DNA of 49,245 nt from an uncultured cyanobacterium (GCA_903858015.1 CAIOGZ010000060.1:1-49245); one strand, 5' to 3'. Shown: positions 25,487-33,106, numbered from the stretch's first letter. Made by a program: numbers and translations. The notes: generated by a model from the sequence alone, not told the origin.

Positions 25487-26418
25487 CAGCTGCGGGTGGA
25501 CCGGCTCGGAAGGATCCTCCTGGACCGGCTCGGAAGCCAGCGAGTCGGCCGGTTGCGGCCCGCCGAGGCCGCCAAGAACCCCTGGCCAGCCAGTGGTGGT
25601 CGCAGCGGTTCACCTCGGTGCTGGAGGGCTATGGGCTGGGCCCGCGCATGGAGCGCGGCCGGCGCTATGCCCGCGGCGGCCGGGTGAAGGATTTGATCGT
25701 GAAGGCGGGCCGGTTGGAGGCCCGGGTGCAGGGGTCGCGGGCCACGCCCTACAAGGTGAGCGTGCGCAGCGAGGCGGCCAGCACAGCCCAATGGCGCAGC
25801 CTGGAGCTGCTGTTCGCCAGCCGCCTGGGCTGGGCCGCCCAGTTACTGGCCGGTGAACTGCCCGCCAACCTGGAGGCGGCCTTCGCCGAAGCCGGTGCGG
25901 CCCTGTTCCCGCGCCGCTGGGCCGACCTGCAGGTGCGTTGCGGCTGCCCCGACGACGCCGAACCCTGCAAACACATCGCCGCGGTGCTCTATGTCTTCGC
26001 CCAGCAACTCGATAGCGATCCGTGGTTGCTGCTGGCCTGGCACGGCCGCGACCGCCAAACGCTGCTGCAGGCGCTGCAGCAGGGGCCTGCGGCGGCGGCG
26101 GCCAGCGGCGGCAAAGCTGGAGGTAAGCAGGTTCGGGGCAAGGGGGCTGGGGGTAAGAGTGCTGGGGAAAAGAGTGCTGGGGGCGCAGGAGATAGCGGCG
26201 ATGGGGGGCCGATTCCAGAGGCTGAAGCGTTGCCGCCCTGGTGGCCCGCAGGGCTCAGGTCTCGCCCGGATCCACGCCTGCAGCCCCCCGACCCCCTGCC
26301 CCCCGATCCGCCGGAGCGGGCCTTGCAACGATTGGGGCCGCTGGAGCTACCCGGGGCGCCGCCGGATTGGCAGGAGCGCTTGGCGGAGATGTATCGGAAG
26401 TTGGTGGCGGAGGCGTGA
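25483..26418 (+). CDS. SWIM zinc-finger protein, partner of the SNF2 helicase
   Basis: A 311-residue protein. The SWIM finger is VRCGCPDDAEPCKHIAAVLY (CxC-x6-CxH), around residues 153-172. It is preceded by a typical region (QWWSQRFTSVLEGYGLGPRMERGRRYARGGRV) and followed by AQQLDSDPWLLLAWHGRDRQTLL. SWIM proteins bind DNA or protein and occur beside SNF2 helicases in many bacteria. The ATG at 25483 overlaps the helicase stop (ATGA). A Gly/Lys-rich 15-bp repeat tract occupies residues 209-233. The last 25 codons reappear as a 76-bp copy 3.8 kb downstream. Confidence 0.87.
   Translation: MTAAGGPARKDPPGPARKPASRPVAARRGRQEPLASQWWSQRFTSVLEGYGLGPRMERGRRYARGGRVKDLIVKAGRLEARVQGSRATPYKVSVRSEAASTAQWRSLELLFASRLGWAAQLLAGELPANLEAAFAEAGAALFPRRWADLQVRCGCPDDAEPCKHIAAVLYVFAQQLDSDPWLLLAWHGRDRQTLLQALQQGPAAAAASGGKAGGKQVRGKGAGGKSAGEKSAGGAGDSGDGGPIPEAEALPPWWPAGLRSRPDPRLQPPDPLPPDPPERALQRLGPLELPGAPPDWQERLAEMYRKLVAEA
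26107..26181 (+). repeat. Five 15-bp units in the SWIM-finger gene
   Basis: Five in-frame 15-bp units encode GGKAG, GKQVR, GKGAG, GKSAG and EKSAG in a linker after the SWIM domain. The last two units differ by very few bases. The repeat is positively charged and disordered in character. Confidence 0.8.
26338..26413 (+). repeat. 76-bp direct repeat, copy 1 (3' end of the SWIM gene)
   Basis: This segment, ending 5 bp before the SWIM-gene stop, matches 30171-30246 at 70 of 76 positions by eye, with no gaps. It encodes PLELPGAPPDWQERLAEMYR in the gene. The two copies bracket the AT-rich cpcBA operon and the NACHT remnant. Confidence 0.85.
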
Positions 26419-26928
26419 TGGAGGGGGGCAGCGAAAGCAGTCACAGCAACTCGAACAACTTGCAGCCCAGGCTGTGCTCCAGCCAAACGTTTTTGTTGGG
26501 TAGCAGATAAAATGATTGAGACCCGTAAGGCGACGAAGATCCCTTAACTGAAGCGGTCGCAGGCATTCATAGAGCGCCAGCGCTAGCTGCCATTGCTCAG
26601 GCTCAAACGGGCTGCAGGAAGATGGATCCAGGACTACAGAGTAATTTCTTTTTCACACAATACCTGGGCTGGTCGATGATGGAAAACACTCAGGAAGCGA
26701 GCCGAAGGTAAAGCCACCGATAACATTGACTATCCGCACCTGTCTTGTGCTGAGATAGATGGTGCTTGCGTATGCGGAGTAGCTTTGCGCGACGATCCGC
26801 AGTTGAAGCGAAACAGAGAAATCTTGGAACTCAGGGGATCAAATTGTTGACACCGGTGTCTTGGCTAGTTCAGTATTACCTGAATAGGATGGATGCTTTG
26901 CCGCTGGAGTCAGCGTTAAATTCCGCGG
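26419..26928. other. Intergenic stretch after the SWIM gene, no gene recognised
   Basis: About 510 bp whose composition shifts from GC-rich to AT-richer near 26500, marking the left edge of the phycocyanin island. A 61-codon frame (26766-26951) has no recognisable family, and no tRNA or insertion-sequence end is seen. Confidence 0.45.
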
Positions 26929-26973
26929 GAAAACCATCTAGGGGCAGATGATGACCATCGTGCCTCTAGATGG
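26929..26973 (-). terminator. Intrinsic terminator for the cpcB-cpcA operon
   Basis: CCATCTAGGGGCA (26934-26946) pairs with TGCCTCTAGATGG (26961-26973) over 13 bp with one G-T mismatch and a 14-base loop. Read on the minus strand the stem is followed by TTTT, 47 bp after the end of the last operon gene. Confidence 0.7.
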
Positions 26974-27019
26974 AAAGCGGTGAGCTTATGGGATAATGTC
27001 TGATGCGTGATCAGAAACC

Positions 27020-27481
27020 TTAAGGCACGAGTGTAATGGAGAAAGTGCCAGTTGAATCCGGCCCGAAATTTGAGCCACTGGCTTCATAGGTTGTTTGCCC
27101 TGCGCTTAATAGGGCTGGGCCGCCACAAGAAACAATCAGATCTGTTCCCTGCTTGACCTTTAGGTTCACGCAACCAAACTCGATTCCCTGAGGGCCAGTA
27201 ATCTTAATGCTATCAACAGTGCCTTCTTTTAGGGTTTCAGGGGAAAGTGAAACCAGCGCTTGGCCTATTCTTAGTTGTTGGCCACCAGGGAGAGGTGGAA
27301 TAGATGTGACCGTCTTGACGGCAAAAGCGCCATCCTTAATGTCAACTTTTTCAACGATGCCCTGCATCGCCGCCATGGCACTGTTGCTTGCATAAGCCGG
27401 TTTGGCAGGCTGAAGGATGAGGGCTGCGCAAATGGCCAAGATCGCTGTGAACAGTACCCAAGTCTGAGTGAGTTTTTTCAT
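27020..27481 (-). CDS. Secreted protein of unknown function, third gene of the cpc operon
   Basis: A 153-residue protein with a clear Sec signal peptide: MKKLTQTW, a hydrophobic core and cleavage after AYA near residue 31. The mature part is about 120 residues, beta-rich in appearance, with two cysteines (GCVNLKV and SCGGP) that could form a disulphide. I do not recognise the family. It starts 30 bp after the cpcA stop in the same direction and is followed by a terminator, so it is the third gene of the operon. A periplasmic or lumenal product beside cytosolic phycocyanin genes is odd, and no role can be assigned. Confidence 0.75.
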   Translation of the reverse strand: MKKLTQTWVLFTAILAICAALILQPAKPAYASNSAMAAMQGIVEKVDIKDGAFAVKTVTSIPPLPGGQQLRIGQALVSLSPETLKEGTVDSIKITGPQGIEFGCVNLKVKQGTDLIVSCGGPALLSAGQTTYEASGSNFGPDSTGTFSITLVP

Positions 27482-27511
27482 GGCAGAAGAACCAGGCGTG
27501 ATTGGGAGAAA

Positions 27512-28003
27512 TTAGACCAAGGCATTAATAACATAATCAATATAATTATTGGCAATCACAGCGGGATCACCTGTAATGCCATGATTCGCCTTGATGTATG
27601 AAAGAGCCTCAATGTACCAAGAAGGAGATAGCTCCCAAAGCCGATTGATTTCATCAAGTCCATTGATTAAATACTCGTCAAGTGGGCCCGTGCCTCCAGC
27701 GACAAGCGCATAGGTAATGAGCCGTAGATAATATCCAATATCGCGACTGCATTTTGCCTTGCCGCGATCATCATACGCATAGTTTGGCCCCACAAGCTGT
27801 GTTGTATAAGGATACTTATTATAGACGGCAGTGGCTGCACCTGCAATGAGCTGATCTTTGTTGTCTGTCAATGCCTGAGCGGCAACCATTGCGCTCTTGG
27901 CTCGCTCATAACGCCCAAAGGCAATGTTTAATTCAGTATTGCTTAAATAGTTTCCTTTGGAATCGGCTGCAGAAACAGCCTCTGTGAGTGGTGTTGAGGA
28001 CAT
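27512..28003 (-). CDS. cpcA: Phycocyanin alpha subunit, divergent copy
   Basis: A 163-residue phycocyanin alpha chain. [21 protein letters not shown] opens the protein with the family N-terminus. [14 protein letters not shown] holds the bilin-binding Cys85 (Cys84 in standard numbering), and [20 protein letters not shown] and [18 protein letters not shown] follow. All landmarks are intact, so a functional chromoprotein is likely. The sequence differs at many positions from typical picocyanobacterial CpcA, and the gene is AT-richer than surrounding core genes. It follows cpcB by 60 bp. No linker (cpcC/cpcD) or lyase (cpcE/cpcF) genes lie nearby, so it must rely on those encoded elsewhere. Confidence 0.93.
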   Translation of the reverse strand: MSSTPLTEAVSAADSKGNYLSNTELNIAFGRYERAKSAMVAAQALTDNKDQLIAGAATAVYNKYPYTTQLVGPNYAYDDRGKAKCSRDIGYYLRLITYALVAGGTGPLDEYLINGLDEINRLWELSPSWYIEALSYIKANHGITGDPAVIANNYIDYVINALV

Positions 28004-28063
28004 TGGTGCTGAAGGAGTAAGGGGTTGACGGTGCGGGAAAAGCAGATAAAGATTGCGGTCAGA

Positions 28064-28585
28064 TCAGTTGACTGCCGCCGATGCTCGATCAAAATATTGC
28101 CCAATTTCACTTAGAAGTGTCGAGCAATCTCCAGGGGTAATCCCAGCCGGATCTGCAACAAGACTGATCGCTTCTTGCTTCATTAAGCGAATGGCCTCCG
28201 CGACCGATGCGCCTGGGACGCCAAGGGCAAGATAGGTTTCGCGTAAACCATTTAGACACCGATTCTCTAGGACTGAAGCATCACCGAGATAGGTGGCATA
28301 GGTGATATACCGAAGAATAATATCAAGATCTCTCAGGCAAGCTGCGTTCCGACGAGAGGTGTATGCATTGCCGCCTGGGTTGATCAGCTGCGGCTGAGCA
28401 GCAAACAGAGCCCGCGCAGCATTGCTAACAATTGCGGATGACTTTGCTGTGATGCGATTAACAGCATCAAGTCGTTTGTTCCCTTCTGCAACTAGTGCGG
28501 ATAGGGCTGATAGTTGACCTGAACTTAAGAACTCACCTCTTGCATCTGCCTGCGAGAGGATTTTTGTGAAGGCGTCAAATGTCAT
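28064..28585 (-). CDS. cpcB: Phycocyanin beta subunit, divergent copy
   Basis: A 173-residue phycocyanin beta chain. [20 protein letters not shown] contains Asn73 (the residue gamma-N-methylated in phycocyanin) and Cys83, and [20 protein letters not shown] contains Cys154. These are the standard Asn72, Cys82 and Cys153 shifted by one. Both bilin sites are therefore present. It is the first gene of a cpcB-cpcA-secreted protein operon, with a promoter-like sequence 127 bp upstream. It is AT-richer than the core genes, diverged from the usual sequence, and lies inside a segment bracketed by 76-bp direct repeats, so it is probably an additional, acquired copy. Confidence 0.93.
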   Translation of the reverse strand: MTFDAFTKILSQADARGEFLSSGQLSALSALVAEGNKRLDAVNRITAKSSAIVSNAARALFAAQPQLINPGGNAYTSRRNAACLRDLDIILRYITYATYLGDASVLENRCLNGLRETYLALGVPGASVAEAIRLMKQEAISLVADPAGITPGDCSTLLSEIGQYFDRASAAVN

Positions 28586-28711
28586 GGCTTAGGCCTCGAG
28601 GGTCGAAATTTTGTTGAGAGGGTTAACGAAGACGTTAAGGCAGTAGTCGCAACAAATGGGTTGAGCTCAGGTCATGGTGACTTGGCGTGGGAGTTGAGCA
28701 AGGATACACAA

Positions 28712-28741
28712 CTCATATTGCGAACACATAAGGGTAGTCAA
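28712..28741 (-). promoter_or_regulatory. Putative promoter of the cpcB-cpcA operon
   Basis: On the minus strand TTGACT (28736-28741) and TATGAG (28712-28717) are separated by 18 bases, a sigma70-like arrangement with a near-perfect -35 box. This would give a 5' untranslated leader of about 120 bases before cpcB, in line with the long leaders of cpc operons. Confidence 0.5.
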
Positions 28742-29327
28742 ATCTTTGCTTTGCTTAACATCTCTCAAAAAAGGTGTGGAGATGCTTGTTCAGCGGCTGG
28801 ATATGGTGTGTGACCCCGAGGCTCCGCCGGTCGTGTCTGCGGTTGGTCTGTACGCCTGAGATGGGGCTTGTTGGGACCAGGCGATGGCTCTCAAGCTATC
28901 GATAACTGTTGGTTGGCGGAGCAGATCCATGGCAGTGGAATGGCAGTGCAATGGGTCTCGGCTTCATCTCTCTCCGTGGGTTCCTCACGGAGGTCAAGCC
29001 CTTAGCCATGTCTTCCGCCTGGCTGATCGGCTCCAAAGCGGCGGCGGCTGGAACGAATAAACGCTTCAGGGTTTGGTCGCCCTTGGGCGTTGCGGCGACC
29101 GCCCCCCCCCCTGGCCCATTGGCTGCCACTTAGGGCAGCGTTGGATCAAGCCGCTGAGCACCAGATCAGGCATCGCCTTGCCCGTAGCGGCCTGCAGGGT
29201 GGATGATCGTCAGATCTTGACTGCGACCATGAGATGGGGGCTCAGGGCAGTGCCCAGGGAGCGGATACTGATCACCCGTCAGAACCATGCCTATGGAGAT
29301 CGCTACGGCGCTTGATCGGATCCTCTG
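28742..29327. other. Gap upstream of cpcB, no gene recognised
   Basis: About 590 bp. The first part is AT-rich leader-like sequence. From about 28900 the composition returns to GC-rich, and overlapping frames on both strands (28896-29133) show no family I recognise. A ten-base C run occurs near 29101. It probably holds debris of the same decayed region as the NACHT remnant. Confidence 0.4.
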
Positions 29328-30155
29328 GTGGAAACCTGCCAGCGGCATGTGTGCGCCAGTGACCACTACGTCTTGATTCTTGGAGAGCGTTACGGCACGC
29401 GGCGAGCCGAGTATGGGGGCAAGTCGGTAACGAAGCTGAAGTTTAAGGCGTCAACTTTCCTGGCCGTGATGATTCAAACAACCTCGTCCTCCAGAGCTGG
29501 GTGGAGCGCCACCAGCCCCAGCTCTCAGCCGCCTTCCGGGGTCTGCCCTCGGTGCAGGCCCGCCAGGTGCACGTGCCGCTGGAGGTGTGCCTCATCCCGG
29601 CGGGAGCGATGGCGGCGCGGGTAAAATCAGCCTGGCCTTTGCGATCGCCCGCTCGTGGCTGGCGGGCGAACCAGGTGGAGTGGTGCGCCTGCCGGTGCTG
29701 ATCGAACCCGCCCTCGGCCCGCAGGAAACGGTGGCGGATCGGCTGCGGAGCTGGTGGAGGCCCTGCCGGCGGGTCTGGTGCTCGTCACCAGCCGCAGCGA
29801 TCACGATCGCTTTCCGGAGCGTCCCTTGAGCCGGATCGTGCCGCAACGGATCGCGGTGCAGCGGCTGCAGTCTTTTTGTCTCGACGATCTGCGCCGCAGG
29901 GGCCAGGGCGAGGCCCTCAGCGACCACGACCTGATGCCCGCCCAGGCGCAGCTCTAGTGGATCTTGGGCGACAAGCCGATCACGCTGCTGCTGGCGGGCT
30001 CGGTGCCGAAGCTGATGCTCAGCTACGTGCGGCGTCTGGGTACACCGGTCGATCCGGCCCTGCGGCGCCGGGAGGGTCTGGAGATCAGCGAGAAACTGGT
30101 TCAGCGGGGTTTGCGAGTGGTGGCCCTGGCCAGCCACCGCCAGGCTGCCGGTGGC
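29328..30155 (+). pseudogene. Decayed DUF4062/NACHT-type NTPase (STAND, defence-like)
   Basis: Collinear pieces in several frames: CASDHYVLILGERYGTRRAE (29349-29408; DUF4062), QARQVHVPLEV, then GGAGKISLAFAIA (Walker A with Ile in place of Thr/Ser), GEPGGVVRLPVLIE and GLVLVTSRSDHDRFPERPLS, then after a TAG at 29955-29957 GDKPITLLLAG and LMLSYVRRL. At least three frame changes and one stop separate them. DUF4062-NACHT proteins are multidomain NTPases, some in phage defence or signalling. This one is dead. Confidence 0.65.
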
Positions 30156-30170
30156 CAGCCTTTGTTTCAG

Positions 30171-30246
30171 CCGCTGGAGCTACCCGGTGCGCCGCCGGAT
30201 TGGCAGGAGCGCTTGGCGACGTTGTATCGGATGTTGGTGGGGGAGG
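30171..30246 (+). repeat. 76-bp direct repeat, copy 2
   Basis: Matches the 3' end of the SWIM gene (26338-26413) at 70 of 76 positions in the same orientation, encoding PLELPGAPPDWQERLATLYR. Nothing else of a SWIM gene is present around it. It marks the right side of the segment that contains cpcBA. Confidence 0.85.
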
Positions 30247-30413
30247 AACGACGGAGGCGAAGCCCGATGCGGCGCCGCTGACCAAAGGGGATGCCCAGGC
30301 CAAGGACCATGCCGGCAAATGGCAACCGCGCTTTCGCCTGCCGACAGGACGACCAGGCCCCAGCGGTGGGATCCTGTCCAGCAGCAGCACTGCCTGGGCC
30401 AACCGCCGTGAGC

Positions 30414-31109
30414 ATGAGCGACAAGTTTTTTTTATTGGGTGTTTCAGAGCCACCCCGACTGGATCCTGGAGCTCCAGCCGGACCTTGCTGCTGAGGCGGC
30501 TAGCGACGCGGCTGGCGCTGCCGGCTCTGCTGGCGGTTAGCGCTTCTCGGCTACCGCTTTTCGGCCCCGGTGCTCAAGGAGCGGGAGTACCGCCTCGATG
30601 GCTTGTTCCTGCCACCGCCGCAGCGGCCGGACCTACCGGCCGTGATCCTTGAGGCCCAAATGGCGGCGGATCCTGGCTTCCTGCGGCGGGCCCTGGCGCT
30701 GCTGGTGCAGCCAGAAGAGCAGGTGCCGGCCAGCAGCGCCGCCCTGCGCCAACAGGTGGCCGGCACCGATCAAGCGCTGCCCTTGGCCGATGTGATCGCC
30801 CCTATCGTGATAACACGGTTTAATGGCCGATCGCTAAAGGAGCTCTGCGCCATGGGCGGCATCACCCTGGAGGAGTTCAGCCAAAGCGTGGCGTACCGGG
30901 AGATCTTTGGGCAGGGCCGGCTGGAGGGCCGGCAAGAGGGCGAGCTTGATCTCACCCTGCGCCAACTGCACCGCCGCTGCGGTCTGTTGGACCCCGACCA
31001 GGAGGTCCGCATTCGGGCCCTATCGCTGGAGCGCCTGGAGGCCCTGGCAGAAGCCCTGCTGGATTTCAAGAGCCCAGCGGATCTGGTGGCCTGGCTGGCG
31101 GCGGGTTGA
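30414..31109 (+). pseudogene. Frameshifted DUF2887/DUF4351 (Rpn-like) protein gene
   Basis: The start reads MSDKFF and then loses frame in a run of eight T (from 30424). With seven T the frame would read YWVFQSHPDWILELQPDLAA, the usual start of cyanobacterial DUF2887 proteins. A second shift near 30540 leads into YRFSAPVLKEREYRLDGLFL, then VILEAQ (a PD-(D/E)xK-like core) and, after a probable deletion, the DUF4351 tail GELDLTLRQLHRRCG, then LERLEALAEALLDFKSPADL. Relatives are recombination-promoting nuclease or transposase-like proteins. The 3' part is well preserved, so decay is recent. Confidence 0.7.
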
Positions 31110-31225
31110 TCAGCGGACGCAGCGGGGCGCGCCCCATGGGGCCGGCGCTGCTGGATCGCGATCCCATGCATCAGTTCTGGCCCGATCGGTTCAGCCTGCT
31201 CAATCAGAGCGGCATCGATGACGGA

Positions 31226-31589
31226 TTAGGCCGTGGGCTTGGGCCGCGTGCTGATGGCCTACGACCTTGCCCGCAAGTATCCGAATGCGCGCCGGACATG
31301 GGCTTAGCAACGGGTGTTGCCTCTTCAGAAGCGCTGGTAAGGCAGGGATTCCAGTACCCAGGTCCACCATCATCTCGATCCGAGCGTGGTGCTAAAATCG
31401 TGAAGCGGGCTGTGCTTGATGGCGCTCTTACCCTGGCGGCCAGGTAAGGCCAAGTACCTACAGGAGCGGAGCCAGGACATCCTCACTATTCAGGAGTTGC
31501 TGGGCCACAAGGACGTGAATAGCACGATGATCTAGACCCACGGCCATAACCGAGGCTCTCTCGGTGTACGCAGCCCTGGAGATCTTGTG
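31226..31589 (+). pseudogene. Remnant of an integron-type tyrosine recombinase (IntI-like), copy 2
   Basis: One frame reads DLARKYPNARRTWA, stop, QRVLPLQKRW, stop, and HHHLDPSVVLKS, matching the IntI-specific segment (KYPnA-W, FP, RHHLdpSVV). A second frame gives IVKRAVL. A third reads DILTIQELLGHKDVNSTMI, stop, and THGHNRGSLGVRSPGDL. The stop TAG at 31533-31535 sits at the catalytic tyrosine codon (TMIYTH in active enzymes). The KYPnA segment is typical of integron integrases and absent from XerC/D. The reading direction is the same as the following cassettes. Confidence 0.85.
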
Positions 31590-31770
31590 TATCATACCGA
31601 ACATGTGGTTCTCGGACCCGCAAGCCACAGGTACTGTTGGGGCGCATGTAGTTAAAACCCTGTGCCGGCACTGGAGTCTGTCGAGGAGGCCGAGCCACTC
31701 TGGCCGTGGTTTGCAGAAGGCCCAGGGGGCGTGGGCGTGGTTCTCGGAACCTCCCAATAATGAGTTGGCC
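31590..31770 (+). other. Putative attI-like region before the hicBA cassette
   Basis: The 181 bp from the end of the integrase homology to the crossover-like heptamer GTTGGCC (31764-31770). A direct repeat GTGGTTCTCGGA occurs at 31605-31616 and 31737-31748, 132 bp apart, mirroring the arrangement at 16.1-16.2 kb although the repeat sequences differ. No attC-like stem is visible. Assignment as attI is inference. Confidence 0.45.
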
Positions 31771-31835
31771 TGTCTTGGTGAGGGGTGCTCTGCGGGACAG
31801 ATTGGAGCTATCGTTACGTGGTACAGGATTTTTCC

Positions 31836-32045
31836 ATGGCAAGGCAGTTTGATGTCGTTGTCGAGAAAGACTCAGAGGGATTTTTCGTCGCGAGTGTGCC
31901 GGCTCTCTCTGGCTGTCACACACAGGCACGCTCTCTTGATGAGCTGATGGAGCGCATCAAGGAAGCCATTGAGCTGTGTCTCGAAGTCCAAGAAAATGAT
32001 ATTGAGGAACTTGATTTTGTGGGGGTTCAGAGAGTTACTGTATAA
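31836..32045 (+). CDS. hicB: HicB-type antitoxin
   Basis: A 69-residue HicB antitoxin. VVVEKDSEGFFVASVPALSG and ARSLDELMERIKEAIELCLE are the partial RNase H-like fold of the family. No C-terminal DNA-binding helix is present, so this is a short HicB. The frame is open upstream; the ATG at 31836 gives the normal N-terminus. It is followed after 2 bp by hicA. The pair sits between GTTGGCC at 31764 and an attC, and is read as one integron cassette. Confidence 0.9.
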   Translation: MARQFDVVVEKDSEGFFVASVPALSGCHTQARSLDELMERIKEAIELCLEVQENDIEELDFVGVQRVTV

Positions 32046-32047
32046 CT

Positions 32048-32275
32048 GTGCCAAAGTATTCACCTGTTACGGGTAAACGCCTAATTGCGGCACTCCAAAG
32101 GGCTGGCTTTCTCATTCAGAGGGTGAAGGGAAGTTATCATTTTCTTCGGCATCCAGATGGACGGACAACTGTCGTTCCAGTGCATTCCGGAGAATCACTT
32201 GGGCCTGGGTTGCTGGCTAAGGTGCTGCGTGATGTTGAGATCACAAGGAATGAACTTGAAGAGTTACTTGCTTAA
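32048..32275 (+). CDS. hicA: HicA-type mRNA interferase toxin
   Basis: A 75-residue HicA (dsRBD-like YcfA family) toxin. GKRLIAALQRAGFLIQRVKG and GSYHFLRHPDG carry the catalytic His, and LAKVLRDVEITRNELEELL ends the fold. The start is GTG, 2 bp after the hicB stop. HicA cleaves mRNA independently of or on the ribosome, and HicB neutralises it. The order antitoxin-toxin is less common than hicAB but well known. The attC begins 9 bp after its stop. Confidence 0.9.
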   Translation: MPKYSPVTGKRLIAALQRAGFLIQRVKGSYHFLRHPDGRTTVVPVHSGESLGPGLLAKVLRDVEITRNELEELLA

Positions 32276-32283
32276 GCGGAGAT

Positions 32284-32381
32284 GCCGGCCAACAAGCCCC
32301 TCGAGTGGACAGGCCACCAGCACATCTCTGCTGTGCCACCCCAAACACCCTGCCTGCCACTCAGGGGCATCGGTTAGCGGC
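32284..32381 (+). other. attC recombination site between the hicBA and relB/parE cassettes
   Basis: Outer arms GCCGGCCAAC (32284-32293) and GTTAGCGGC (32373-32381) pair with one mismatch and one bulge. Inner arms CCCCTCGAGTGG and CCACTCAGGGG pair fully except for one extra base, an extrahelical base as in known attC sites. The middle is a variable loop of about 45 bases. It separates two toxin-antitoxin operons exactly where a cassette junction is expected. Confidence 0.75.
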
Positions 32382-32437
32382 ACTCCCCAAGGCTGAATTG
32401 CAGTAGAATCGCCTTGAAGACCCCCGATCTCAGCTTC

Positions 32438-32665
32438 ATGTCATCATCTCTTCACCAAATCGAAGAGCAGGCCCGGTCACTCTCAGCAGAGGATCGGGCA
32501 AAGCTTGCGGAATTCATGCTGGAATCACTCCACACTTCGATCGAAGAAATAGAAGCGGCATGGTCTGAGGAGATTGCCCTGCGGATTGACGCATTTGAAA
32601 AAGGAGATATTTCTGCGTATTCAGCAGAGCAAGTATTTGCAGAAGCCCGTCAGATCTTGCGGTGA
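32438..32665 (+). CDS. RelB-like addiction module antitoxin
   Basis: A 75-residue helical protein of the short addiction-module component family (TIGR02574-like). IEEQARSLSAEDRAKLAEFML and SLHTSIEEIEAAWSEEIALR are typical, as is the closing AEQVFAEARQIL. The ATG at 32438 fits the family start better than a TTG eight codons upstream. It begins 57 bp after the attC and overlaps the toxin gene by 4 bp. It is expected to bind and block the following RelE/ParE toxin. Confidence 0.85.
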   Translation: MSSSLHQIEEQARSLSAEDRAKLAEFMLESLHTSIEEIEAAWSEEIALRIDAFEKGDISAYSAEQVFAEARQILR

Positions 32666-32964
32666 ATCGTGTTCGATTTGTTGAGCCTGCAAGCCTTGAG
32701 GTTCTCGCTGAAGTTGGCTACTACCATCGAGTTGAAGCAGGGCTTGGAACCAAATTTCTTGAAGCTGTTGAGGATGCTACAGCTCGTGCTCTCGCATACC
32801 CATTGACAGGCTCACCAGCGCAACATAGAACGCGGCGTATTTTTCTCAGGGATTTTCCATTCGCACTGGTCTATCGCTCAGACGAACAAGGAATCACAAT
32901 CTATGCACTGGCTCATCATGCTCGCAGACCAGGTTATTGGCGGAGTCGCACAGATGACCGCTAA
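32662..32964 (+). CDS. ParE/RelE-superfamily toxin
   Basis: A 100-residue RelE/ParE-fold toxin. PASLEVLAEVGYYHRVEAGLGTKF is the N-terminal helix pair, and TRRIFLRDFPFALVYRSDEQ and IYALAHHARRPGYW form the strand core with the terminal HxxRxPxYW motif of this type. ParE toxins poison gyrase and RelE toxins cleave mRNA; which applies here is not decided by the sequence. The GTG start overlaps the antitoxin stop. Its own stop TAA lies inside the left box (GCTAAC) of the next attC candidate. Confidence 0.87.
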   Translation: MNRVRFVEPASLEVLAEVGYYHRVEAGLGTKFLEAVEDATARALAYPLTGSPAQHRTRRIFLRDFPFALVYRSDEQGITIYALAHHARRPGYWRSRTDDR

Positions 32965-33058
32965 CATCAAGATACAGAAGACGGGAGCGGAGGTTGCCTC
33001 CTGTGCCGAGGCCATTGCCCGCCTCTTATCTGGAGTGTAGAGCGATCGTAGCGTTAGC
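32960..33058 (+). other. Possible second attC, after the parE-like gene
   Basis: GCTAAC (32960-32965) and GTTAGC (33053-33058) are perfect complements 99 bp apart, with the toxin stop codon in the left box. The inner pairing is weak: AGATACAGAAGACGGG against CCCGCCTCTTATCT, with unequal spacing. It may be a degenerate attC closing the array. Confidence 0.45.
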
Positions 33059-33106
33059 AGAATCGGGAAGCCCCTGCAGCCCCAGTGCTCTCAGGAATCA
33101 CCCTGT

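Noticed and set aside
26766-26951. 61-codon frame downstream of the SWIM gene
   Set aside because: No family, no ribosome binding site, and its end overlaps the terminator hairpin.
27539-27552. AT-rich ATAATTATT sequences as a possible promoter
   Set aside because: They lie inside cpcA coding sequence near its end and are explained by Asn/Tyr/Ile codons.
28896-29133. Overlapping frames of about 75 codons on both strands upstream of the NACHT remnant
   Set aside because: Mirror-image open frames in GC-rich DNA with no recognisable motif on either strand.
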